A DNA stretch of 38,192 nucleotides from Alphaproteobacteria bacterium (GTDB taxonomy: Bacteria; Pseudomonadota; Alphaproteobacteria; RF32; CAG-239). Numbering within the stretch: the stretch's first letter is position 1; each line of letters opens with the position of its first letter. Location of the stretch: the NCBI GenBank assembly GCA_016288295.1, contig JAEEYV010000019.1, positions 1 through 38,192 on the forward strand, given 5' to 3'. Shown here piece by piece: positions 8,607-17,859 of the stretch. The notes below the pieces were generated by a model. That model ran no database searches and was not told where the DNA came from. It was given only the letters and a program-made list of their open reading frames with translations. Made by a program: the position numbers and the translations under genes.

Positions 8607-9062
8607 ATGGTTCTGATGATTGCGGCTGTAATGCTCGGTATGTTATTACTGATTAATCCTCTTCGACGCAATGGCTTTTATATGTTGCATATGTTGATTG
8701 TAATCGGGGCCGCTTGGTACATTGAAACGGCTTATTTTTCAAACATTCAGCTACCTGTCTTTATAACAAAATGGAGAAGCGTGGCGTTGATGTTTATTGT
8801 ATTGCATTTGATATCAATAAACATAACAACTTTTTTGGCTTATGGATTTGATAAGCATGCCGCAAAAATCGGCAATCGACGCATTCCTGAAAGTCAATTA
8901 CATACACTCGAATTTATGGGCGGATGGTGCGGTGCTATTTTGGGGCAAAAGTGTTTTCATCACAAAACGAAAAAACGCAGTTATCAGTCTTTTTTCTGGG
9001 CAATGTTGATTGTTGAAGTATTTATTGTGTATGCAATTCTTAAATATATGCATTTTATTTAG
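8607..9062 (+). CDS. DUF1294 family membrane protein
   Basis: A 151-residue inner-membrane protein with hydrophobic segments near residues 1-20, 25-45, 55-78 and 128-148. The DUF1294 signature is clear: FLAYGFDKHAAKIGNRRIPE, then LHTLEFMGGWCGAILGQKCF and HHKTKKRSYQSFFW. The function of this family is not established; in other proteins the domain is sometimes joined to a cold-shock domain, which is absent here. The ATG at 8607 has AAGGAA eight bases upstream and starts a membrane helix, so the longer in-frame reading from 8487 is rejected. It ends 9 bp before the ABC exporter and may be co-transcribed with it. Confidence 0.8.
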   Translation: MVLMIAAVMLGMLLLINPLRRNGFYMLHMLIVIGAAWYIETAYFSNIQLPVFITKWRSVALMFIVLHLISINITTFLAYGFDKHAAKIGNRRIPESQLHTLEFMGGWCGAILGQKCFHHKTKKRSYQSFFWAMLIVEVFIVYAILKYMHFI

Positions 9063-9071
9063 GCAACGATT

Positions 9072-10838
9072 ATGAAAAATAAAGAACTTGAAGGTAAAGA
9101 AATTAATTTTACACAACATTATCGTGAGATGTGGCCTTTTGTTAAGCCATATTGGGTAAGAGCGTTGTTGGCTATTTTAATTTGTATTCCGGTGGGGGCT
9201 CTTGATTCGGTAATTGCTCTGGCTCTTAAACCATATATGGATAATGTTTTGGTTGATAAATCAGCATCTTCGCCGATATATATACCATTTTTAATTGTCG
9301 CTTTTACAACCGTACAGGGCTTTTTGAACTATACGGCAACGTATCTTAATACTTGGGTAGGAACAAAAATTAATCACGATTTGAAAAGAAAGCTGTTCAA
9401 AAAACTAATGTCATTTGATGCCGCTTTTTATGACCAGAACCCCTCCGGTTATATTATTCAACGTTTTACTACCGATGCAGATACAGCTTGCACCGGTCTT
9501 CTAGACAACTTAAAGTTGTTTGTTTCAAGATTTTTCTCATCGTTATCTCTAATCGTTGTTTTGATATACAATTCGTGGCAACTGGCAATAATTGCAATTA
9601 TTGTTTTGTTGTTTGCTTTGATGCCATTGGCACAAGTTCGACGCAGAATAAAAGGGATTATCAAAAATACCATTGATAAATCTACAACCATTTTAACGCA
9701 TTATAATGAAAGTTATGCCGGAAATAAAACCATTGCTTCATATAACTTGCAAAATATGATGTATGACAAATTTAATCAGATTTTGGTTACGCTGTTCAAA
9801 TTAACCATAAAAATGGTACAAAAAACCGGATGGATGACACCTTTGATGCATGTTGTCGTTTCAATCGGTGTCGGTGCCGTTATCGGCTTCGGAAGTTATT
9901 TAATCGTAAACGGTACAATTACATCCGGAAACTTTGTATCTTTTATTACTGCTTTGATTTTGCTCTATACGCCAATCAAAGGTATCGGCAAAAATTTCAA
10001 TAATGTACAGGTGTCGTTCTTGGCAATTGAACGTATTCTGGATATTATAAATTCTGAACCAAAAATTATTGATAAACCGAATGCCAAAAAGTTAACGGCA
10101 ATCAAACGAGGAATTAGCTTTGAAGATGTTGATTTTGAGTATGTACCGGGAACAAAGGTTTTAAAAAATATCAATCTTGATATTAAGGCCGGTTCAACTA
10201 TTGCTTTTGTGGGAAATTCAGGTGGTGGAAAAACTACCATCGTTAATTTGTTGCCGCGCTTTTATGATGTTACCGACGGTTCGGTAAAATTTGACGGAAC
10301 GGATATTCGCGATTATACCCTTAAATCTCTGCGCGATAATATTGCCGTTGTATTTCAAGATAATTTTTTGTTCTCTGGAACAATTCGCGACAATATCTTG
10401 CTTGGCAACCCAAATGCTTCGGAAAGTGATATTGAAAATGCTCTAAAAATGGCTTATTTAGACGAGTTTGTATCATCTCTTGAAAAAGGACTTGATACTG
10501 ATATAGGAGAAAGGGGAAGCGCCTTATCCGGAGGACAACGTCAACGTTTGGCTATTGCACGAGCCATAATAAAAAATGCACCGATAGTAATATTAGATGA
10601 AGCAACGTCGGCACTGGACAATAAATCTGAAGCCGTAGTGCAAAAAGCTATTGATAATTTGATGACGGATAGAACGGTTTTTGTTATTGCTCATCGACTA
10701 TCAACCATTCAAAATGCAGATATGATTGTGGTTCTCAACAACGGTGAAATTGTTGAAACCGGAACGCATGACCAACTAATGCAAAAACCTAACGGTGCTT
10801 ATCAAACTTTGTATGATGCACAATTTAAGAGCAAATAA
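9072..10838 (+). CDS. MsbA-like ABC exporter, fused permease and ATPase
   Basis: A 588-residue half-transporter that should work as a homodimer in the inner membrane. Six membrane helices occupy about residues 20-310. The nucleotide-binding domain follows, with Walker A GNSGGGKTT (near 380), Q-loop VVFQDNF, signature LSGGQRQR (near 484), Walker B IVILDEATSALD (near 505) and H-loop AHRLST (near 539). Sequence style and length fit the lipid A flippase MsbA, and the envelope genes around it agree. Type IV exporters are similar to one another, so the substrate remains an inference and I withhold the symbol. Confidence 0.9.
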   Translation: MKNKELEGKEINFTQHYREMWPFVKPYWVRALLAILICIPVGALDSVIALALKPYMDNVLVDKSASSPIYIPFLIVAFTTVQGFLNYTATYLNTWVGTKINHDLKRKLFKKLMSFDAAFYDQNPSGYIIQRFTTDADTACTGLLDNLKLFVSRFFSSLSLIVVLIYNSWQLAIIAIIVLLFALMPLAQVRRRIKGIIKNTIDKSTTILTHYNESYAGNKTIASYNLQNMMYDKFNQILVTLFKLTIKMVQKTGWMTPLMHVVVSIGVGAVIGFGSYLIVNGTITSGNFVSFITALILLYTPIKGIGKNFNNVQVSFLAIERILDIINSEPKIIDKPNAKKLTAIKRGISFEDVDFEYVPGTKVLKNINLDIKAGSTIAFVGNSGGGKTTIVNLLPRFYDVTDGSVKFDGTDIRDYTLKSLRDNIAVVFQDNFLFSGTIRDNILLGNPNASESDIENALKMAYLDEFVSSLEKGLDTDIGERGSALSGGQRQRLAIARAIIKNAPIVILDEATSALDNKSEAVVQKAIDNLMTDRTVFVIAHRLSTIQNADMIVVLNNGEIVETGTHDQLMQKPNGAYQTLYDAQFKSK

Positions 10839-10840
10839 TT

Positions 10841-12565
10841 TTATTTATAAAGTTCCGGAAGCAAAGGTTTCTGTTTTTGCTGTTTTTCTTGCTTTTTGTT
10901 AAGTCTTTTAATGACATTATAAAGTTCTTTGTTATCAAATTTATTGTTTTGCCCAGAATAAAGGTTTGCACCAAGCTGTTGCAACAGTCTTGTCAACTCT
11001 TCATCTGAAAAAAGCATTGTAATATCACCAAGATTGAGGATTTTGCGATTGGGAAAGCAGTCACGTGCCCAAAACAAAATTTCATCACGAACATCTTTGA
11101 GATTTGAGGAATGCAAAATTTTGCTAATATCACTTTTGGGGGTAAAGCTATCCGTTTTTGAAGGTAATGACTTTGTTTGTCGATAAAAGTGCAATAACAA
11201 CCAGCTGACTAACAAGCCCAGTAAGAAAGCCATAGCAATCAATGCGATAATCGTTTTGATCGGTATTGTTTTGTTGTCTGTAATATTTTCTTCTGTTTCC
11301 GTAGGAGCAGAAGTATTATCTGTTATATTTGCATTTGGCTCTGCTTTAAGAGCTACGGTCGGAGAAGTTCCGGCGACATCAACATCAAATGCCGGCAAAA
11401 CAGCTTTTTCAATGCGTTTGGCGGTAGTATTGTACCATGGAACTTCTATTGCCGGGATTGTAATTCTCCCGCCTTGTTGGGGGATATAAACAACGTTAAC
11501 TGACATTTCTGAAACTATTCCTTGGTCAAGAACTATGCTTTTGTATTCAGGATTGTCTGGATATTGTTTTAAAGCCGGTGTTTCTGAAAAAGAGAGTTTC
11601 GGAAGCTGGGTATCTGCTACTCCGAAAGCTGTAAGTTTTATTTTACGGTTTACGGCCTCACCAACTTTAAACTGGGGTTGGGCATTATCCCAATCAGAAA
11701 TTATTTCGACTTTGGTTGACGGAAGCCACCAATGACCGTTGTTATCTGTCGGAATCGGCAAAACATCAACCGTAATCGGCTGCGCTGTAAGCACTATTGG
11801 TGTTAAAGCAGGGGTTACGCCAAATCCTGAAAAAAAGTTATCATCAAGAAACGATGAAAATGAATTTGAAAAACTGCCATGCTTAAATTTACTGCTGTCA
11901 ATATAATATCCATTGAATTGGAGTTCCGGAATTTTGAGTTTTCCACTTTTTTGCGGAAACAGTGCATAATTGATGTTAATGTTACGAACTTCTATCCCAT
12001 TATCATAATCTGAAGAAACAACAGGATTTCCAATTTGTTTAATAATCCAATCACGGTTTCCGTTATCAACAAATTGCGGTATGTCGGCACGTATTTCTTC
12101 CGTTGTTTTTATCAGCAATGTATAAACTATCTGCTCTTGAACCAAAGGACTGTGATTATCAATCGTACGACCAATAGAGAACTTTGGGGCAGATGTGCCA
12201 GGTGCAGATGTATTCGAAACCGTAATTTTTATAGGGGAGGAAGAAAAACTTTTGAAGCTAATTGCCGGAATGGTTATTTGCGATGTTTTTTTAGGTGAAA
12301 GCAACACATTCCATTGGTATATGTTAGAAGTAACCCCATTAATATTGCGGTGCTGAGCACTACGACCAACCGAGTGAATATTAAAATCTTGGTTAAGCGG
12401 AGATAAATCAGGTTCGGAGTTACCCGGAGCACCATCATATTGTAATGTTAAAGTAAAGGTTTCTCCAAGGGGAATTGAATTGCGACTGACTTTGGCAACA
12501 AAACTTTCCGCATAAGCGGAAATCGGTATCATAAAACTAAGTAAGAATGCTGCAAATTTGAACAT
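10841..12565 (-). CDS. batD: BatD-like oxygen-tolerance protein
   Basis: A 574-residue envelope protein. Signal peptide 1-19 (SAYA), then a long beta-rich periplasmic part with the BatD features SRNSIPLGETFTLTLQYDG, QLPKLSFSETP and a late GGRITIPAIEVPWYN. One membrane helix lies at about 440-463 (IIALIAMAFLLGLLVSWLLL), followed by a basic cytoplasmic tail ending in KQEKQQKQK. BatD partners the VWA proteins BatA and BatB, linked to aerotolerance in Bacteroides and to stress fitness elsewhere. It is the last gene of the minus-strand bat run and begins 3 bp after the batB/C stop. It faces the ABC exporter, 2 bp away. Confidence 0.85.
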   Translation of the reverse strand: MFKFAAFLLSFMIPISAYAESFVAKVSRNSIPLGETFTLTLQYDGAPGNSEPDLSPLNQDFNIHSVGRSAQHRNINGVTSNIYQWNVLLSPKKTSQITIPAISFKSFSSSPIKITVSNTSAPGTSAPKFSIGRTIDNHSPLVQEQIVYTLLIKTTEEIRADIPQFVDNGNRDWIIKQIGNPVVSSDYDNGIEVRNININYALFPQKSGKLKIPELQFNGYYIDSSKFKHGSFSNSFSSFLDDNFFSGFGVTPALTPIVLTAQPITVDVLPIPTDNNGHWWLPSTKVEIISDWDNAQPQFKVGEAVNRKIKLTAFGVADTQLPKLSFSETPALKQYPDNPEYKSIVLDQGIVSEMSVNVVYIPQQGGRITIPAIEVPWYNTTAKRIEKAVLPAFDVDVAGTSPTVALKAEPNANITDNTSAPTETEENITDNKTIPIKTIIALIAMAFLLGLLVSWLLLHFYRQTKSLPSKTDSFTPKSDISKILHSSNLKDVRDEILFWARDCFPNRKILNLGDITMLFSDEELTRLLQQLGANLYSGQNNKFDNKELYNVIKRLNKKQEKQQKQKPLLPELYK

Positions 12566-12568
12566 TTT

Positions 12569-14353
12569 CTACTTATCTCCATATCTATTTTTAATATATT
12601 CTTTATAAATAAACGCTCTCAATAAGCCGCCGGGATTTTCCGGAATATTACGATAGGTCACTTCACGAGCCTGCACTTCTTCATTGAATTCACCTTGTTC
12701 ATCAGAAGGTTTAGCAATTACAGCATTGACATCTTCATCGGTTTTATCATTGGGAGTTCCGGACGGAACAGTTTGTTCTGCTGACGATTGTTGAGGGGAT
12801 CCATTGTCATCGGAAGGAGAATTTTGAGGACTTTTTCCTTCCGGCTGAGAAGAATTATCATCATCCTGATTGTTATCAGAATTTTTATCAGATGGTGAGG
12901 AAGAATCTTGATTATTCCCCTGACTGTCAGAATCGTTATTGTCATTGTTGTTCTGGCTATCTTCATCGGGTTGATTTTGCTCAGACGAATCTTGTTCATC
13001 ATCCTGTCCCTGCTGTTGATTATCTGCTCCGTTTTGAGGATTATCTTCAGATTGATTGTCTTGGAATTGGTTTTGCTGTGATTGGTTTTGATTTTTTTGT
13101 TGTTTCAAATATTCAAGGTTAAACTTGGCATCTTCATGTTCGGAATTGATTTCTAAAACTTTTTCATATTGCTTGATTGCTTCATCTATTTGACCTGATT
13201 TTGCCAACGAGTTACCCTGATTATACATGTTTTCGACATCGTCTTTTTGTTGATAAAGCTTTAGGGCTTCCTGATAATCGCCGTTACGATAAAGAGCTGC
13301 GGCTCTCCAATCGGTATTATTAAAAGAATGGGCTGCTGTTGCATAATCTCCATTAGCAAAAGCTTTGGCTCCATCCTGATCAGAATTGGTAAAAAATCCG
13401 GCAAAGGCATTTGAACTCAGGACCAAGAACAACATTATAATCAGAATACCCCGACGGAAAAAATACAGACAACAAAGCAATGGTATCAGCAAGAACCAAT
13501 ATCCACTATCTTCCCAGGTTTCTTGCTGATTTTCGGTTTTTTGCAATTCTGATGAAATATGAGAATTGATACTCTCTGCCAAACGGTCAATATTAGCAGA
13601 AATGCTGATATATATGCCATTACCCTTAGATGCAAGCATTTTGAGTTTTTCATTATCAGAAGAAGAAACTCCTACAATACTGACACGGTATCCCAAATCT
13701 GACGATTTTTCGACGGCTGACAAGGTGGCATTAAACTCTTGTCCCACATCAGGAGTAAAAACCACAATGTTACCGTACGGATAATCTCCCTGCTTTAGGC
13801 GTTCGACCGCCAAATCAACTGCTCGGTTTAATCTATCGCCATTTTCAGGCATGATATTGCGTTCAACTGCCGGCAATAAATTAGTTATTATATGGGTATC
13901 CTCGGTAAGAGGGGTAATTAGGTAAGGCTCATTGGCATAAACTATTAATCCAACTTGTGCAGTAAGTTTTTTAATAAGGTCATCAATACCAAATTTCGCT
14001 CTAGCAAGACGTGTTGGCGTGATGTCTGTGTTATCCATATCCGATGAAAGATTAAGTAAAATCATTACCGGATTTGAAGGGGAAAAGACCGGTATACTAT
14101 TTTTGCGCCAAGTGGGACCGCTTAGGGCTATAATGCCGAACACTATGCCGATTAACGCCGAATATTGAACCAAAAGCCGTTGTTGAGAGCTACCTTTTAT
14201 TATTAGAAAATCAAGTAATTTTTTATCACAAACAGCTTCCCAGGCTGATGTGTTTTTCAGGTGAGTGAAAAAAATCTTGCCAAACACAGCCAAAAACAAC
14301 AACGCTAATAACCACCACGGGCGGAGAAAATGGAAATTTTCAAAAAAACTCAT
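12569..14353 (-). CDS. Fused BatB/BatC: VWA domain, TPR and Q/N/D-rich tail
   Basis: A 594-residue fusion. Two N-terminal membrane helices (about 13-30 and 62-82) precede a VWA domain (about 90-270) and two further helices (about 285-318), as in BatB. The metal site is degenerate: the expected DxSxS reads NLSSD (near residue 100). A second part (about 325-420) carries TPR-like repeats (AKAFANGDYATAAHSF, EAIKQYEKVLEINSEHEDAKF), as in BatC. A roughly 110-residue Gln/Asn/Asp/Ser-rich low-complexity stretch follows, then a conserved-looking end (EEVQAREVTYRNIPENPGGL, LRAFIYKEYIKNRY). It overlaps batA by 4 bp (ATGA). BatB/BatC fusions are known in several phyla; the altered metal site is the odd feature. 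Confidence 0.85.
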   Translation of the reverse strand: MSFFENFHFLRPWWLLALLFLAVFGKIFFTHLKNTSAWEAVCDKKLLDFLIIKGSSQQRLLVQYSALIGIVFGIIALSGPTWRKNSIPVFSPSNPVMILLNLSSDMDNTDITPTRLARAKFGIDDLIKKLTAQVGLIVYANEPYLITPLTEDTHIITNLLPAVERNIMPENGDRLNRAVDLAVERLKQGDYPYGNIVVFTPDVGQEFNATLSAVEKSSDLGYRVSIVGVSSSDNEKLKMLASKGNGIYISISANIDRLAESINSHISSELQKTENQQETWEDSGYWFLLIPLLCCLYFFRRGILIIMLFLVLSSNAFAGFFTNSDQDGAKAFANGDYATAAHSFNNTDWRAAALYRNGDYQEALKLYQQKDDVENMYNQGNSLAKSGQIDEAIKQYEKVLEINSEHEDAKFNLEYLKQQKNQNQSQQNQFQDNQSEDNPQNGADNQQQGQDDEQDSSEQNQPDEDSQNNNDNNDSDSQGNNQDSSSPSDKNSDNNQDDDNSSQPEGKSPQNSPSDDNGSPQQSSAEQTVPSGTPNDKTDEDVNAVIAKPSDEQGEFNEEVQAREVTYRNIPENPGGLLRAFIYKEYIKNRYGDK

Positions 14354-15357
14354 TTGTATTTTCTCCTCTGTAATCCTAAAATCAACAAAATCAGCAATAA
14401 TGCACCAGCAGTCGGATAAACAAACAAATCCCTTTTCTCTTGAATATATTGATCTTGATTCAAATCCGGTTCGAGCTGGTCGATATCGTGGTAAATCCGT
14501 TGCAAATCGCCAGTATTGGAAGCTCTAAAATAACGTCCGCGAGTTTCTGCCGCCAGTCTTTGCAGACTCTGCTCATCCAGTCCCCCAACCTGAGGAAGTT
14601 TTATGCCGAAAAATGAGTTGACCATCTGGTTTTCTGAACTGACACCAATAGTATAAATCTTGACGTTTTCATCATGGGCAAGCTTAAAAACTTCAGGCAT
14701 ACTGAGGCTTCCGTCATTATTTTCTCCATCAGTTAAAAGAATCATAATCTTGGGTTTATTATGCTTCTGTTGACGCAATGTCTTAAGCCCCAGAACAACT
14801 GCATCCCCAATCGCCGTTGAACGACCTGCCATTCCGGCATCAGTTGCCCAAAGAGTTTCCAGTACAGCTTGTTTATCAAAGGTTATCGGCGATTGCAGAT
14901 AAGCATTAGTTCCAAACAAAATCAAACCTATACGATCATTGGGACGTTGTTTTATAAAAGAATCTGCCGCTAATTTTACTGCCGTCAAACGATCAAGCCT
15001 TTGTCTTTGATAAGAAAAATCCGGTTCAAGCATAGAAACAGAAATATCTGTGACTAATAAAATATCATGACCGTAATTATTTATACGGATTGGTTCACCA
15101 ACCAGTTGCGGACGGGAAGCAGCCAAGCTTAGTAAGCACCAAGCAACATAAAGCAACCACCAGAAAGATCTGCTGTTAACAGCACTTACTCTGCGGCTCC
15201 ACAATGAACCGGATAATATGTTTATTCTGGCAATATCTTTAAGGAAAGGAACACGAAGAGCATCACCGTGCATACCTTTGGCAGCCGGAGCAAAAAAATA
15301 AATTATAAACGGAGCAAAAACCAGCAACAAAGCCCATGGATAAGCCAGAATGATCAT
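14350..15357 (-). CDS. batA: BatA, VWA-domain aerotolerance protein
   Basis: A 335-residue membrane-anchored VWA protein. Two N-terminal helices (about 1-20 and 50-68) and one near the C-terminus (about 305-325) enclose the VWA domain. Its metal-ion site is intact: VTDISVSM (near 98), a middle threonine region and LLTDGENNDG (near 210). The closing GLDEQSLQRLAAETRGRYFRA is typical of the family. I use the ATG at 15357 because GGAG lies seven bases upstream and it gives an ATGA overlap with the DUF4381 gene; an in-frame ATG at 15384 would lengthen the overlap. The usual moxR and DUF58 genes are not next to it. Confidence 0.9.
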   Translation of the reverse strand: MIILAYPWALLLVFAPFIIYFFAPAAKGMHGDALRVPFLKDIARINILSGSLWSRRVSAVNSRSFWWLLYVAWCLLSLAASRPQLVGEPIRINNYGHDILLVTDISVSMLEPDFSYQRQRLDRLTAVKLAADSFIKQRPNDRIGLILFGTNAYLQSPITFDKQAVLETLWATDAGMAGRSTAIGDAVVLGLKTLRQQKHNKPKIMILLTDGENNDGSLSMPEVFKLAHDENVKIYTIGVSSENQMVNSFFGIKLPQVGGLDEQSLQRLAAETRGRYFRASNTGDLQRIYHDIDQLEPDLNQDQYIQEKRDLFVYPTAGALLLILLILGLQRRKYK

Positions 15358-15803
15358 AGATTTTCTCCTATCCATGAACTGCAAAAATCACGCAGTTTTG
15401 TTATATCTTTAGTATTTATGAAAGAAGTCGCTTTCATGTATGGAGCTGAAATTAATAAATCAGCGACCGAGCCTGATATTTTGTGCGAACAATGAAGATT
15501 CAAAAAATCTATCCATTGTTGGCCAAACAGCGATGTTGCCTGCGGATATTTATAAACACAGATACGGCGCAGAATTTCCGACATTTTGATAATTGAATCA
15601 CGGTTATTAGCACGGAGCGATGATAAAATTTTAAGGGCATATATTTTTTTGCTTTTACGGCGTAAAAACATAGTCAACCAAACAAGCAACAAAATCGAAA
15701 TTATTGTCAATAGAATAACCCACCAACCATAGGCTAACGGCCACACCGAAACAGCCTCCGACGGAAGGTGAATATCTCTTAAATCAGGTAAGTTGCTATC
15801 CAT
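15354..15803 (-). CDS. DUF4381 protein of the bat operon
   Basis: A 149-residue single-pass membrane protein: short outer segment, a helix at about 27-47 (WWVILLTIISILLLVWLTMF), then a basic cytoplasmic helical domain with YALKILSSL, SEILRRICVYKYPQATSLFG and QQWIDFLNLH. This pattern is DUF4381, usually between DUF58/moxR and batA. Its GAGG ribosome site lies within the 3' arm of a hairpin (15811-15848), which could limit translation of the operon's first gene. Confidence 0.8.
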   Translation of the reverse strand: MDSNLPDLRDIHLPSEAVSVWPLAYGWWVILLTIISILLLVWLTMFLRRKSKKIYALKILSSLRANNRDSIIKMSEILRRICVYKYPQATSLFGQQWIDFLNLHCSHKISGSVADLLISAPYMKATSFINTKDITKLRDFCSSWIGENL

Positions 15804-15810
15804 AATTTTA

Positions 15811-15848
15811 CCTCGTTACATTTATCCTAAATTTAGGGTGTAACGAGG
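15811..15848 (-). promoter_or_regulatory. Hairpin sequestering the ribosome site of the DUF4381-bat genes
   Basis: The arms CCTCGTTACA (15811-15820) and TGTAACGAGG (15839-15848) are a perfect 10-bp inverted repeat, with a further palindrome CCTAAATTTAGG (15826-15837) inside. In the minus-strand RNA the 3' arm ends in the GAGG that precedes the ATG at 15803 by seven bases. No U-tract follows, so it is not an ordinary terminator. Confidence 0.6.
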
Positions 15849-15867
15849 CAAATATCAAGAGATTAAA

Positions 15868-16473
15868 TTATAATGATTGTGAAATTTGTTGAATTAAGAT
15901 TGTCAAATTGGTCAAAAACAATTTAATTGAGATGGCCAACAAGATAATACCAAAACATTTTTTCAAAAAGTAAATACCGCCGATACCAACTTTGTTCTGA
16001 ATAAAATCGGCCGCTTTTACAACTCCGTATATTACAATAACGTTGGCAATTACGGCAAAGATAACATTCATGTCATTATATTGTGCACGAATCGAAAGCA
16101 ACGTGGTTAGGGCCCCTGCTCCGGCAATAAGCGGAAACACCAACGGAACAAAAGTTGCATCTTGTGGGGTATCCGGACCTTCACGAAAAATCTCTATATC
16201 CAAAATCATTTCCAGCGCCATCATAAAAATAATCAATGAACCGGCAACTGCAAATGAGGATAAGTTGAGGTTAAATAATTGAAGAAATACTTCTCCGATG
16301 TAGAAAAAGCCGATAAACATTATGAGCGAATATATACTAACCTTTTCTGCATTAATCTTTTTGCCGTGTTTTTTCAAATTGATAATAATCGGCACAACGC
16401 CGATAACGTCAATGACGGCAAATAAAACTACAAATGCACCTATAAATTGTTGTAAATCAAATTGTGAAAACAT
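15868..16473 (-). CDS. MarC family (UPF0056) inner-membrane protein
   Basis: A 201-residue protein with six hydrophobic segments spread over its length. Family features include the opening FVVLFAVIDVIGVVPIII, the central FREGPDTPQDATFVPLVFPLIAGAGALTT region and the end IFFLKK-like GIYFLKKCFGIILLAISI. MarC proteins are not established as drug transporters despite the name; their function is unknown. It lies 64 bp before the DUF4381 gene on the same strand and may share a transcript with the bat genes, separated by the hairpin at 15811-15848. Confidence 0.9.
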   Translation of the reverse strand: MFSQFDLQQFIGAFVVLFAVIDVIGVVPIIINLKKHGKKINAEKVSIYSLIMFIGFFYIGEVFLQLFNLNLSSFAVAGSLIIFMMALEMILDIEIFREGPDTPQDATFVPLVFPLIAGAGALTTLLSIRAQYNDMNVIFAVIANVIVIYGVVKAADFIQNKVGIGGIYFLKKCFGIILLAISIKLFLTNLTILIQQISQSL

Positions 16474-16563
16474 CTATAAACTCCAGTATTAAAAATTTTA
16501 CGCGTCCGTTGTATTATCATTTTAAAAATGATAGTCAACAAATTTTATAAGCAGATAACAAAA

Positions 16564-16587
16564 AAAATCCGGACAACGCCGGATTTT
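16564..16587 (-). terminator. Intrinsic terminator of tRNA-Val
   Basis: On the minus strand AAAATCCGG, a CGTTGT loop and CCGGATTTT are followed by more T residues. It begins just after the tRNA 3' end. Confidence 0.85.
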
Positions 16588-16594
16588 ATAAAAT

Positions 16595-16670
<76 letters not shown>

Positions 16671-16781
16671 ATATTTCGGATATGCTTTTACAGTATTTGT
16701 TTCAATTTGGCAAGTATTTTGTTATTAAAAATTTAATCTTTGCTCTGTATACTGTGCTATATTTACCGCAAAGGAAGAAAA

Positions 16782-17666
16782 ATGAGTGAGAAAAAACTTA
16801 ATTTTAAGGTTGATTATTCAAAGCTGGAGATCATAAGCGAATACAACACGCAAAACCAGCGCTATCCGTTGGTATTGTCTGTTCCTCACAGCGGAAGGCT
16901 GTTTCCAAAGGAATTTTTGAAACATATTTGTGTTTCTGAAGAAGAGTTACGTTCAAATGAGGATCCGTTTGTTGACGAGTTGGTAATGGACGCCTCTAAT
17001 CTGGGAATTCCTATGGTAAAACTCAATATGGGAAGAGCTTTTATTGACGTCAATCGTGATGCGATAGAAATTGACCCAGCTATGTTTTATAACTATCCCG
17101 AAAATAACATGATAAGCGGAAACAGAAGAAGTCGTGTCGGGTTGGGGTTGTTTCACCGCATTACGGCTGAGAGAAAAAGTATTTATGACGGTTTGCTTGA
17201 TTATAATGAGGCACAAGCCAGAATCAAAAATGTTTATAACGTATATCATAAATCATTACAGAAAATAATTGATAAAACAGTCAAAAAGTTTGGTATTTGT
17301 TTGGTTTTGGATTGTCATTCTATGCCGTCAAAAATTTGCAACATAATGGAAGACAACCGTCAAATTGAATTTTGTTTAGGAACACTTTTTGAGCAGAGCT
17401 GTCCTTTGGAAATAATTGAATTTATGAACCAATATTTAGGGCAAAAATATAATGTTAGTTTGGATTGCCCATATTCCGGAGCTTATATAAGCTTCAACTA
17501 TTGTCAGCCGAGAAAAAATGTTTATACATTACAAATGGAAATTAATAGGGCCTTGTATGAGGTTGAACCTGTGCACAAAAAAACTTCTAATTTTCAATAC
17601 ATTAGTACTGATATTTGTGATGCCATAACCGGGTTGGCAAATTTTTTGCTGGATTTTAAAAAATAG
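16782..17666 (+). CDS. N-formylglutamate amidohydrolase family protein
   Basis: A 294-residue cytoplasmic zinc hydrolase of the FGase family, which in histidine degradation releases glutamate and formate from N-formylglutamate. Motifs in order: VLSVPHSGRLFP, NEDPFVDELV, MGRAFIDVNRD, a central LVLDCHSMPS, and late PYSGAYISFNYCQP and LQMEINRALY. Other hut genes are absent here, so the true substrate may be another N-formyl or amide compound. The ATG at 16782 has AAGGAAG upstream; the longer reading from 16740 has no ribosome site. Confidence 0.88.
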   Translation: MSEKKLNFKVDYSKLEIISEYNTQNQRYPLVLSVPHSGRLFPKEFLKHICVSEEELRSNEDPFVDELVMDASNLGIPMVKLNMGRAFIDVNRDAIEIDPAMFYNYPENNMISGNRRSRVGLGLFHRITAERKSIYDGLLDYNEAQARIKNVYNVYHKSLQKIIDKTVKKFGICLVLDCHSMPSKICNIMEDNRQIEFCLGTLFEQSCPLEIIEFMNQYLGQKYNVSLDCPYSGAYISFNYCQPRKNVYTLQMEINRALYEVEPVHKKTSNFQYISTDICDAITGLANFLLDFKK

Positions 17667-17859
17667 TTGTGTTATAAGCTCTCTGTTTTAATGAGGTGCG
17701 GCTTGTGTAAATGGGCTGTGTTTAGTTTTAATAACCTGACCTCGATTTTTTGAGATTGTGCCGTTAAGCAAATTGAAACCGTTTGTGCGGGGGATATTTG
17801 TGGCAAGTCGAGGGAACAGAGGGATACTTTATATATATTTTTATAAGTATCAAGATTTA

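Noticed and set aside
12718-13122. Long ORFs on both strands within the Q/N/D-rich part of batB/C
   Set aside because: They are shadows of a low-complexity coding region; none has a ribosome site or recognisable product.
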